DNA from: Haliclystus octoradiatus
Lineage: Eukaryota; Cnidaria; Staurozoa; Stauromedusae; Haliclystidae
DNA length: 64,000 nt
Reading direction: 5' to 3'
NCBI GenBank assembly: GCA_916610825.1
Contig: OU744453.1
Location: forward strand, 16,897,241-16,961,240
Made by a program: the position numbers and the translations under genes. The notes under the pieces were generated by a model. The model was not told where the DNA came from, ran no database searches, and was given only the letters and a program-made list of their open reading frames with translations. Shown piece after piece: positions 47,201 through 59,100 of this stretch (its first letter is position 1; each line of letters starts with the position of its first letter).

Positions 47201-50200
47201 TCGATCATTCCAAAGGATTTGCACAGATGTTAAAATATATTTCTATTGAACCATAGATTAGACCCTGGGATTGAACCAAATTGAGCAGATAGAGCTGAAG
47301 TCCAAAAAATCTTCTCAAATGTCGGGTTCAACATCAAGAGGTCAACTCGGTATTTTTACTATTTAAAAACTAATCAGAACTTCAACAGGGTTTCTACTGA
47401 AAAAATCTCTGGAAAACTCTACTTCAAATAAATTATTGATGCTGAAGTATGTCGATTGAAAAAACTTATTAATAAAGTTTTATTCCGATCCGATGTGAAA
47501 GAAAGGATATTTCAATGTTTTAATCATACGACTATTCTATCGTGCGTATATTTTCGTGATGTCAATATTTAACATTTTCTCGGATTAAGGCACTGGAATA
47601 TTGGAAAATTTGAACAGTGACGTCACAATAATCGTGGCAGAGTTGATGCATCATTAAAACATCGATATATCCCTCATTTTTTATCGGATCGGCATCAAAC
47701 TTTTACCAAACAATTTTTTCAGTCATTATATATACATCAGAATCAATCATGTACTTTTTTATTTATTTTTTTTTATTTTTGTTTTTAAATATTCTTATTA
47801 CATTTTATTTTCTAAAAAAAAAACTACGAACATGTAAAATCTAAAAAACTATTTAAAACTTTGTACTTTGCATATTATCCACATGTTAAAAATTTCTGTA
47901 ATGCCATCACAAGTCGGTAAAGTTCCCATAATGCTTGTGCAGTTAACTCTCTGAATTGCGATGCTCAATTTTTGCATCAGAAAAGCTCTTGAGTGTTACT
48001 TATTTCTTTGGCATCATGCACTTGAAATAGATTTTTTCAGTAGCAAGCCTTACATATGTACGCTCGTTTCGAATGCAATCAATTTTATCGCTCCTTCAAT
48101 CCAAACGTATCAGTATTCATATATTTTTGAATGTATATTCCAAGAGAACTCTTTAGTACTAAAATTTTCTTAAATTTTGAAGGATTTAAGTACCAAGAGT
48201 TTCCTAAAAGTTCCTCAATATTTAGATCTATAGTTGAAAGGCCCCGTCATGGGTACATGCAGGGAACATGGGTATTTGGCTATTTTTACGATAGGAACAT
48301 GCGAATATCTTGAACAGATTGGGGAGATAGGGAACATCAAAGTATCAAATGTCCTATTATTTCAAAAATGATATACATTACAACAAATAAATCTATATGT
48401 TGTGGATAAAAAACAACTCCAAAATCAAAAGATATGCCGGAATTACTATCATTCAAAAAATTTGGGCTCGCACTACTTTTACAAAAAGTATCTTTGCATT
48501 CACATAAAAGCCAGATATAACTCGAAACTAGTTAAAATTTCTGTTTTACTGAAAAAAATTCGATCGCTGCGCTCGCAAAAATAATCCAACATTTCAAATA
48601 CCCCCGCAGCCACTAGCAGGTAGTCGAAGGAGCTTGGTGCCTTTGAGCACAAAATTAGTTGGAATTTATGCAATACATCCATATATCTATGCTCGCTACG
48701 CGCGTGGTAGCATGACTTCCTTTTGATATGAATGAGAAATGCTTATGGTAATACAATTTTTATAAACGCGCATACCGTGTACTCTTAATACTCTTTTCCA
48801 GGCCTTTTTCAACAACTATCGCTCTCCGAATTAGGTGTTAACTTGTTAATAATATGATTCTAACTTCGCTAGATTAGGATACTGTGACTGTCCACAAAAT
48901 GTTTTTTCCGTCAATGTTTCAATTTACTAATAACTTTCAAAATGGTACACATAATAAACGACTCTGGAATAACCAAATTAAAAGTACTACAAAGCTTACA
49001 ATTACATCTAATAAAAATAGCTCAATAATACATAAAACCCACCGGTTATAAATCAATAGGATGGTTGTTCTGCAGCTCTGCCATATCAATTATGAAATCT
49101 TTTAATATTTGAATTCAATTATATTCAAGTTTTAATCAAATAGTCTAGTCGTCCCGGTTATTTGTTTGTAAAAATGAAATAAAACTGTTTATATTTCTTA
49201 AGTCTTCAAAACGTGGCCCCGGAACGTGGCTCAAGATTCCCGCGGAATTCAATGTAGTACCTAGTTCACTTTGGAGACTTCGACTATTAGTGTCATGGTT
49301 ACGGAAATTGCGAGTCGTAAAACTATAGACAAATTCGGCTAAGAAATCACATGATTTGAAATGGGTGTTTATATCACGCGACTCAAATGAAATATCAAGT
49401 GAAGTACGGCAAAAAGTGCAATAGCTAGTTTTATTTTACCCAATTTATTCATTGAAATGAGTTTGAATCTTACAATTTGTTAGCCTAAAGATAATTTTAA
49501 ATGCTTAACTTAACGTTAAACTTGCGACAAAAACTGCAAAGCAGAGAAAGCTTCTATTGATTTCTTACTAAATTCAAATATTAAAAAAACATTGGGATTT
49601 GGAAATACATTTAATATGTAATGAATTGGACATCAACGATACTGTTTCAATGTTTATCACAAAGGGTTGATTTCAAACTAATTATATGGCTGATTTCTTC
49701 TCGACAACATTTTATTTATTTTATTTGTGTATAGTCTTTCACAAGAGTTGTGACACTGTTCACGATCTACACGACAGACAGAAAATCAATCCCGTGAAAT
49801 ATAGCCATATAATAACTACACCGTCCGTAGTAAGATTAAAAGCTAAAACACATGAACAAAACTAGCAAGGCAAGTTAGCATTTCCGAATACGGCTAGACC
49901 GTTTGCAATTCTTAACTTCTTGATACGCAGAGTTTGTTGGACGACTCAACAATGGGCACATGCTATTATAAAATGCATCATAGATATAGTCTGTATAAAC
50001 TGACATGAAATATGCTATTTTTCTGCTAATATAATATTTCTTCTTCCATTACATAAAGCTCATGTTTGATCATTATAAAAAGAAAACGAGCGAGAAAACT
50101 GCGCCAAAAATGAAAATTTCTGTTGGCTTTGTAACAGCTTTGAACTACCTTTTTCTTTCGCTGTCTTCATCGAAGATGAGTAAAGAATGTGATTATTCAC

Positions 50201-51173
50201 TTTCCGTGCATTAATCCAGTATTGCAAAGCCAAATAATGGTACTATTCAAAATGTGTAAGTGTGTTAACCAGTAAAAGTCGACTAATCTGGCAGAGAAAA
50301 TGCTCTGTCTTTTAATCTCTGTAATGTTTCTTGCAGGGGCATAAATAAGACATAAAACACACCAGCAACAATGCTGAATAAGCAGCCAGACATTGAAGTA
50401 AATTTCTGAATTTATAAATCAAATAAATCTTCGCATAAAAGAAATTTAGGTGATTTATGAATCTGCAGAGAAGTATGAGCGACAGCATTCAACCATTCAT
50501 TCGTTCGACTGTAAACACCCACTTCAGATCACGTGATCACATTCCATTCTTTGCCGAAATCGTCTATTATCGTGAATTGGAGAAAATAAAGGAATATATC
50601 AACAGAATAGAGTCGAAGTACATAAGGGTATTGACATTGAGGGAGGAATTAATCTAATGTTTCGATTAATTTGAAGGAATAATAACTTTCAGATAAGGGT
50701 AGGACGGATTTCACAGACCAATTAACTTTTCCCGACTATGATCAGACCAATTCCGACTTCAGACAATTTCCACAGGTATATACTTTTCATTATTAGAACT
50801 TTATCTCATTAGATGTAGAATTGTATGACGTGAAATTCAAGCAATGTTTGCATACGATGAGATACGATTTTTCATATTCTAGCTATATATAATCAATTCG
50901 TGTGCTTCATTTTCAGGTATTCTATCTTTGTCTAGCTTGATCAATTTCACAAAAATGGGAAAGAAGAAATTCGGAAATGAATGGCCTAACATTTCCTATG
51001 ATTGGTCTTTCATGCTTGCCTTGTGGGGAATGGGACTGAGTGCTTTAATATCCCTTGTATCTTTGATAGCCATGTTAATTACTCAACGGGACAAATTATA
51101 TCCAAGTGCAGTATCATCTGAAAGGATAATACGAGCAAATAACCAAAGTCAAGAACATTTAATAATAAATTGA
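44225..51173 (+). CDS. Claudin/PMP22-like four-pass membrane protein
   Basis: Exons 44225-44402, 46073-46222 and 50917-51173, all joined in phase 1 with GTAAGT donors, give 194 residues (585 nt with stop). TM1 is residues 5-25. The first extracellular loop has W29, then G42-L43-W44, C47 and C53, the W..GLW..C..C signature of the claudin/PMP22/EMP/MP20 superfamily, and a sequon at N35. TM2 lies in exon 2 (I-W-F-C-M-L-L), TM3 spans the exon 2-3 junction, and TM4 is in exon 3 (W-S-F-M-L-A-L-W-G-M). A short polar tail follows. The cysteine spacing is shorter than in classic claudins, so LHFPL-type or other relatives are possible. Likely roles are cell junctions or channel accessory subunits. An extra small exon in the 4.7-kb second intron cannot be excluded, but the three join in frame. 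Confidence 0.85.
44491..44510. repeat. Perfect 20-bp palindrome in intron 1
   Basis: CAGAGCCATC is followed by its exact complement, flanked by near-repeats of ACGGAGAC on both sides (44483-44490 and 44511-44518). Confidence 0.8.
45290..45475. repeat. Dispersed repeat R3, copy 2
   Basis: Lies in intron 1 of the claudin-like gene. It shares ATGATCTGAAAC and CGAAGC(A)(C)AATA(G)A landmarks with 29640-29830. Class unknown. Confidence 0.4.
45712..45980 (+). mobile_element. tRNA-derived SINE A, plus strand
   Basis: The head GAGGATTAGCTCAGATGGCA is an A-box type promoter and GGGGTTCAAAACCCCC the B box. The body TACCATCTGAGGATGGCGGA matches copies at 23566 and 60028. It diverges from them after CAACAAAGAG. 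It lies within intron 1 of the claudin-like gene, about 90 bp before exon 2. Confidence 0.85.
46424..46599 (+). mobile_element. MITE family M1, copy 2
   Basis: 176 bp, TA on both sides, ends CAGTGTTACCCGCTTATG and complement. It is inverted relative to the copy at 41705. Confidence 0.85.
46754..46897. mobile_element. Small inverted-repeat element
   Basis: CCCTGTTTAAGGGTAAGGAG at the left is complementary, with mismatches, to the right end CTCCCTGTAAACAGGG. 144 bp, non-coding, no clear target duplication. Confidence 0.5.
46898..50916. other. Intron 2 of the claudin-like gene, remainder
   Basis: No recognisable gene or element. A 66-codon frame (50457-50657) shortly before exon 3 has a plausible protein composition (Arg/Glu/Ile-rich). 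Its frame and phase were not matched to the neighbouring exons and I recognise nothing in it. Confidence 0.4.
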
Positions 51174-51489
51174 AATCAAACAATTAAAATAGAGCCAGAT
51201 GTCACCAAGTTCATCGAGAGTGACAAAGATTCGGTACCCGAACAATTTATAAAGCAAGTAAAGTTTTCATGCTACATATTGATTGGTGGATTCGAAGTTG
51301 ACTGCAGATAGGTTCAAAAACTAGTTCCAAGCATTGTGAACATATTTTTCAATGCAAAAAATCTGTAGAGGCCGAAATTCCTAATTTTAGTGTAGCCTAT
51401 AATTGATTAGCATAGCATTCTGGAAATCTTCCTACTATTCGAGAATGGGATCAACGTTCTTTCCTGATATCAGGGAGCTTTAGATACAG

Positions 51490-51875
51490 AACCTAAGCCG
51501 GTTCATTTTCATTTGAAGTCGATAGAAAGACTGAGTTTGACCTGTTCCTGTGTTGTCAGAACAAGACGTTTAGTTTCAATAAAATAGAAAATCATGTTCT
51601 GTATCATGTTCTGTTTTTCAGGTAAACAGAAAATCCTAACATTTGTTCAGCATTCATTTTGATTATATGTCGAAATTTATAGGGACAATAGAATTGATTG
51701 AAAAAAGCCGAAATGAAATCAAAACAAACCAAAAACAATGAAATGACAACATATACTTCGTGGTTTATGTTTCGCGCGCCAAAAGGTGTTCCGAAACGAG
51801 GAGGTCAGTGTAGGTTTCAGAGCATAGGGGTTTTCCCAAATGCACAGTGGTGATGCGCAGCGAGATGACTGTAAC
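51490..51875. repeat. Dispersed repeat R1, copy 2
   Basis: Matches 9040-9395 over several hundred bases (AACAAGACGTTTAG, CAGTATTCATTTTGAT-like and TTCCGAAACGAGGAGG blocks). It lies just 3' of the claudin-like gene and contains AATAAAATAG near 51577, which could serve as its polyadenylation signal. Confidence 0.6.
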
Positions 51876-53167
51876 TTTTAGAATAATTTCTAATTGATGA
51901 AGTAGCTATACTGATAACAATCCAACGAGGGAAGAATGCTCATTTTTGAGAGAATTTTCTTATGAATCCAATTTGGAAATACAATACACATATTATAAAT
52001 AGAATCTTCTGCAGGCCTTAGTCAATTCACGTTAATTAAGTTACGACAAGCATTCAATATAGCTTTGCTGGGGGGGGGTTTGTTTGCAGGCAATATTTTA
52101 CTATATAAATATATATATATATACATCACGTTTTCAAGTTTAAATGTATAGAACTTATATGATATTGATACTTTGTGTATAACTTCTAAACAATGAATGT
52201 GTAATATCAATTATCAATCACCTATTGGACGAAGTATACATTCATTAATTTAAAGGAGGATGGTATGAACATTGAAGAGTAGTAAGAATTTGTTGAAATT
52301 GTACACATCAGTCAGTGCCATCAAAAGATATGAAAGTAATATAAACTCTTTAGAATCACCGTGTTTGATCTATGTTTTTATTTGGTTTGCTGTTTTATTT
52401 TTGTACTTTTGTATCGAAACAAAATGTATCTTTACATTTTACGGTCTTACGTCAGAACTGTTATTGTTCGCTTTGGATCAACCCAATCCAACTCTGTCCA
52501 GCAATGCGAGTAACTGACTGCTAGTAATATATACAAACAGACATCAGTATTAAATAAGAGGATTGTATACTATACAGTATAGTAATCACATGTTTATCAT
52601 TGTTTACCTACTGTGTGGTATTTAAATTAACCCAAGGTAACTCATTGCTGGTATTATATACCAACAGATATCAGCATTAAAAAAGAGGATTATAGAAGCA
52701 GTCATCACATATTTATCATTGTTCATCTACTGTTTGTTATTTAAATTAACCCAGCAACACAAAAAACTCATTGCTATTAACAGTAGTAATAGATATAACA
52801 CAATGAATGCATTGATTAAGAATAAATCTTTTATTGTTAATTCAAATCGTACTAGGAATTTACGTATTATTTGTAAAGATCAATAATAATTTATAATAAT
52901 TTCAAATGAATTATGCCAAAGCACAATTGAAAATGCATTATCTACTTAATAAAATAAGTAAAATTTGTCATATATAAGTGGTTGCAATTGCAATCATTTA
53001 AAAAATAAATAAAAATTCGTGTAATAAATTATTAAATTAAACGTCATATTCACAGACATTTACATATTAAATTTGTATGATTTTTAAAGACAACGTAAAT
53101 GTTCGCAGCTTTAATTTTTGATTGATATACAAACAAACGTTACTGGGATTGATAATCACATGATCAA
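51876..53167. other. Convergent intergenic region
   Basis: The claudin-like gene (plus) and the MFS gene (minus) point at each other here. There is a short AT run at 52108-52125, a G9 run near 52070, and a pair of related 90-bp segments around 52500-52760. A TTTATT at 52830-52835 is a possible minus-strand polyadenylation signal for the MFS gene. An 81-codon frame at 52272-52517 is not convincing. Confidence 0.4.
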
Positions 53168-56100
53168 TCATTTAGCATTTCGTATTTTTGTTACGAAATA
53201 TCCACTAATGGCAAAATATATAGATGTTATTACAAATAGAATAATATAACCAAGCCCAATTTGACAATTGTAATGCTCAAATGTATCTAAAACTATCCCA
53301 CCAATAGGCGTAGCAATAGCTTGAGGTAAAACCAATGCCTAGAAAAATAAACATGTTTATTCAATTCGCAAGATGCAGTCACGCGACAAATATCAATCAA
53401 CACACAGCTGGAAGTCTTGGTGAAGCACCAGACACTACTAGTACAAACCTTTGCTAAATATAGCACATTCTAATCTCATTTAAGACTTCGCTGAAAGTCC
53501 AATTCATATTTTGAGAATGGAATCGTGATATATAAAAATTCAGACATCATAAAGCAATTCTGTAATCTTTTTCCCGTCTCTATGACCATTTTATATGCAT
53601 TTGAGTTAAGAAGGGTTTGACCGTAAAATTACTGCCCTTGTAAAAGCTGTCCTGCTGTGATTCTATTGTTTGATCGGTTCAACACCTCTACTGCACCTTG
53701 CGAATTCAATTAAAAGAATTGAGATCAGAATATCGAGGGTAATGAATTTTTGTGTCGTCCGAAAAGCATTTAACACCAGTAAGACATTCGATAACATTAA
53801 TGATATCATCTATGTAAATAAAAAAGAGTAGTGGTCCGAGTACTGAATCCTGCGGCACACCACTTGTTACAGGTACAAAGGGAGAATAATCATTCTTAAG
53901 ATAAACAGACAATGAACGACCAGGCAAAAAACAATCAATTCAATATAGTAGCTCATAATCAATGCCATAGGAGTGGCAGATGCAAATGCCAATGCAATAA
54001 TTTGGAGTTTCAGATTGTATCGAAGGCATTGCCAAAGTCAATAATAGACACAGTCGATTTGCATACGTTTAATTGCATTAGCGGTCCACTCATGTAAGGT
54101 GACAAGAAGTTGAGAATATGTCGACCTTTTTGAGAGAAATCCATTTTGAGCAGAAGATATATTGAAGGGTTTTTATGGAGATAGGCAAGTATTACATTCA
54201 AGATGACTCACTCAATAACTTTACAGGTAACACATTTCAATGAAAATGGTCGATAGTTGTTGTAACGTGAATCTTTGAATGAAGACCTTTTCAAAGATTG
54301 GACTTCCAATTACTAATTGGAATAAAAATTATCTCTCCATTCAGCATGGAAAATTTGAAAAAGATTGCATTCGGGATTGCAATATTAGTTACAATAGACT
54401 TCAGAAATAATGTCAGGAAACCAACAGGTGTCCTGGATATGTTATTTGATAGTTGATAAAGTGCAGACACAATTTCTTTATAGCCAAGTAGGACAAAACT
54501 AATTGATTGATTGCTTTCTGTGAAAAAAGGGGAGAATGCCATTGTCATCCGTCAAAACAGAAGAGAAAAAATCAGTCAAAAGAATACAATTTTGTTTGTT
54601 ACTAACCGCAATACTTCTATCAGGTTTTAAAAGGTTTCAAAACTTTCAATTTTGATTTAGAATTAACATTGGAGTAAAATTTCCTTGGCAAACAGCATGG
54701 TTGATAGAACTACAACGTTGTCACACAATCAAGACATTATATTGAACAATCTGATCTATTTGATAACAAAAATCATAGACAACAGTAAGTTTGAATGTGT
54801 TTTATTAGTAAAACTCTAACGTTTCGGCCATCGTCTGTGACCATCTTCAACAGTGAAAGATTTTTTTTTTATTCACTCTTGAAAGTTTCTTTCACTCTTG
54901 CAATTGGTCACAGACGTGCCGAAACTTTGAGCTTTACAAATAAAACACATTCAAAATTACTGTTGTTTTTGATTTTTGTTATCAAATGCTTGAAGAAGAA
55001 GCTACTCATCAAATCTGATCTATTACGATGATATAATGAAATGCATGTCAGAGAAAATATGGATGTTACCTGATGCCAGACAGCTAAATCTTTGGCTTTA
55101 TCTTTTTCTTCTGGCAACACATCCATTACCAACGCAAAATCAACCGCAGAATACGCACCGAATCCAATTCCTGTTAAGAATAAATTCGAGAAATGAGAAT
55201 TTTTGTAACAAATGACAGCGATAAAAACATGGGATTTCACAGCGTTTCGCCTTATGATATCTTCATGGCATCATCAGGTATATAAATAATGAATACAAAA
55301 TAAAAATTAATAATATATACGGTTTGAGTTTACAACGGAAATTATCAAATACAATTACACCGAAATTATGACCGTAAACCCTAAAAAAACATTCAAGACA
55401 AAATTTAGGTCAATTTTGAGACAAAAATTGCAATGTCGTGCAATTTTGAAGATATTACAGAACTGAAGCCCCCAAATATATTGACTTACCCAAGTCTCAC
55501 TTTTTACTATGACGATTTTGATATGTTGGTAAGTAGCTTACCACTCGTCAAATTGCGGCGTATCAAAGCGGGACTTATAGATCAGTCAACCTAATATACA
55601 AACGTCTCCGCAAATGCCACGCCCTTTGGCAAAATTGACAAATAACATCTCGTTCAGAAGCATGCAGTTACGGCCGTGAGTAGATTCTCTGTTAATTGTA
55701 AATAGCGAGTCTGCAAGCTTGATTATGATATCGGTTCTATGAAGTAAAAGAGAGGCACAGGCTTCTCTATTATAGGTGTACAAGAACAGGAGTCAAATTC
55801 TGACTCCTCCGGGAGTATCCATATCTCAACCGGTGCTTAACTTGAGTAAATGTCTTGTATGCAGGAGCAGGGGCCGGAGCCCGGAGTCTAATACACATGC
55901 AAATTGCCAGGGTACTCCAATTTTGAGGTTGGGTTGGTTATATATTTTATTTAGACTATGCTAATATTTTATAATTTCATCAATATGTTTTCCAACTGTG
56001 TATGTTTTCTGTGTTTGCCCAACTTTAAGTTGACAAACTGGATTCAATTTTCGGACTTTGACAAGAGTTTCTTCATATTATTAAATTCATATTCATATAT

Positions 56101-59100
56101 TATCTATATTCATTCATATTCAAGAGTTTATTTCTTGAAACATTCTCGGAGTCGGAATTCCAGTCAGGTAATTTTATCAGGAATTTATTCAGATTCGGTG
56201 TCTGAATATTCTAAATTTGTACCACTCTGCCCTCTTTAAATAAATTAACTAATTACATTAAATAATTAAATAAACTATCAATTATTATATATCACAATTC
56301 ATTTTATCTATAGATAGACATAGAACAGACATTTAAGATAGACATGGAACAGACATTTAACGGTTCATTACAGAGTAAGAGCTGGAGTCTAGAATGCAGT
56401 CCGGGTAATTTTTTAAAGCATTTCAAAGTTGAAAATTGTCTAGATATAGTTGGATTGGCTACGTATTTCAGATTATGTTAATATATTTTGTACCTTTCTA
56501 TGCTTCTTGCTTAATTTTGGGTTGATAAATTAATCCCTTTTCAGATTTTTTACAGAAGTTTGGATGAAATATTTTAGAGCCGGAGTCAGAGTCTACTTTT
56601 ATTACATTTTCACAGCCGAACTCGGAGTCTAAAAAACTCCGCCTCCGTACACCTCTCGCCCATTGCTAACGGATATTGGTTAGTGAATGCATTGGTCATG
56701 AATCTCGGCCGAGAAGAAGACAGTAAAATCGCATGCATGTCTCGTTTGAATATCATTTCCAAATACATGACAGATTATAATAAATTTATTAATCAATTTT
56801 GTAACTTCAAGCGTGTTTATAAATGTATTTAAATTTCATAAAACTCTTTAATTCCATCAGTTAGTTTAAAGAAACGGATAGTTGCTAGTCTTTCCTGGAA
56901 TTTCTGTCTCTTCTGAAAGTGTTCAAGAGTCGCACCCTGCTCATACCTAGTGTCATATAGCCAATTGTTTAAAACAGATTAAAAACTCCACTATAAAGTA
57001 CATACCAAATGTCAAAGAGACCGGGATGGCAGCGTAGAAGGCATATTTTCCTTGTAATCCAGCCAAAATGAGTGAACAAACAGACATTAAAATAGCTATA
57101 ATGAAAAAAAATGAATGATAATGAAATTTTTTCAAGTATATTTCCTTTATTAATCTACAATTAGTTTAATGTAGTTATAACCTTTAAGTTGAAAAGGTAT
57201 AGATTATAAAAATGTTGTATAAAAGTAAATTTGTAAACTTTCTTTTCCTCTTGAGAATGGTAACACCGATGACCGAAACGTTGAGATACAATAGAATGAA
57301 TCCAAAGCTACTGTTACCGCTTATTTTTGTAATTAAATGTCATACAAAGAAGCTACTCATCAAATAATGAAATACGCAGTACAGTGTAACCCGCTTAAGT
57401 GCAAGTCAAAATTGCCAGTGATTTTCATTGCATTTATCCGAAATTGTTTGCCACAGGACTTAACCAGAAAATTTTTTAACGGGTTTCAAAACCAGGTTGC
57501 AGATAAGCGGGAATTTCACTTATCCGAATTGCACATAAGCGGGTTACACTGTAATTATTTTACCAATAGTAAGTTTTTGGTTTTCATACAAACGGTAGGT
57601 GTGACGGTCATTATTTATTTTAACAAGGGGATGCCATTTTGAACAATAAAGATGGACTACAAATGTTCACAGCATATAAGAGTTGAGCCCAATACATTAA
57701 AAAAAATGTTTGTCCATAACGTATTTGACCTAGAATATTCCAATGTTTGTACTTTAATGAAGGAGGTAGCCTGCGTTTAGACTAAAAGTTTCTTCAAGGG
57801 AAGTGTTAGCATTTACTTACATTTTCTTTAAGAAACGTTTTAGTCTGCACGCAAATAAATTTGAAAATTGTCCTACTTAAGCTTGAGCTATAGGAATTAG
57901 ATATGAAAGATTTCAATGGGACAATTTTCATAATTTTCAAAATTTAAACAACTAAAATCTCGATATGAATATTATCATATACAGTGAAACCTGTATATAA
58001 CGGCCAGCTAAGAGAGGTAGATAAATTGACCACTATATACAGGTGGCCCTTATATACAAGCTTGATTCAATCGAAAATACTATTTTAGACATTGAAAGAG
58101 TGACCACTATAGACAGGTGGCCGCTGTATAACGGTGACCGTTATAATAGGTTTGACTGCAGTTGAAAATATATCCTCACCTGAGCCTATAACAAGCGGTT
58201 TCCGCTTCCGCAATCGATCAGATAAGAAACCACCAACCACCGAACTGTAATACAAATTACCAAACATTTGGTTCAACAGCGAAGAAACTCATATAAAGCT
58301 ACATGCTGTCCTTGAAATGTATTGTTTGGGATATGTCTTAATGTAATTTACAACTCAGATTTCGCTTCAAATGAAAAACTGGACGTTGGTTGTACTGCAT
58401 AATACTAATTGAATTATCCTGCGTACTGATATTCCAATGCATGTTCACATAATAATAATATTAACCTCCTTTTACCTACCCATCTGTGATAAACCCAGCT
58501 GGTTGTACATAATACATTGAAAAGGAAAAATTTAGGACAATCATTTAAGCATAAAAATATCTATATTCCTTGTGAAAAAATCGTAATTGTAGGTTGAAGA
58601 TGATATTTCTTTATAATCTAGTACTTTTGCCTCTGTGTAGCTCTATAGAGCAGTGTTCAAATGGACACATTACATAGGTGGTCGTAGCATAGAGGTCATC
58701 ATAAAGTTGATTTTATACTCACAATATAGCAGCTGAAAATAGTAACGGTAATAAGACTATAGCAACAGCATTCTCTGCAGACCAACAATTTGGTAATTCT
58801 ACCATATCACCCAGCCAGAATTCTAGAAAACCAGTTACTGTTGCCAAAGCTTGTTGCATAAGAAAACGAGTAAAGAAAACCCATCTAAAATCATGTTCTA
58901 TGGAAACAAACACATATAAATCAGATCATAAAGCAGAACTCAACCAACTGGAATCACTAGTCAAACGTGTGTTGTATGGCGATCATTCACGGAGGTCAAT
59001 CTCGACCAGGTCAAACGATTGAAAGTAAAATAAGGGAAAACTTAACAGAACAATAGCAAGAAGCTTGTTTATTTTAGGGGTATAGGGAATGTACAGACGT

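Noticed and set aside
50457-50657. Possible extra exon of the claudin-like gene
   Set aside because: The three exons already join in phase with all four membrane segments; this frame has no matching family feature.
52272-52517. 81-codon plus-strand frame with one hydrophobic segment
   Set aside because: Composition is typical of AT-rich DNA, no upstream exon or promoter evidence.
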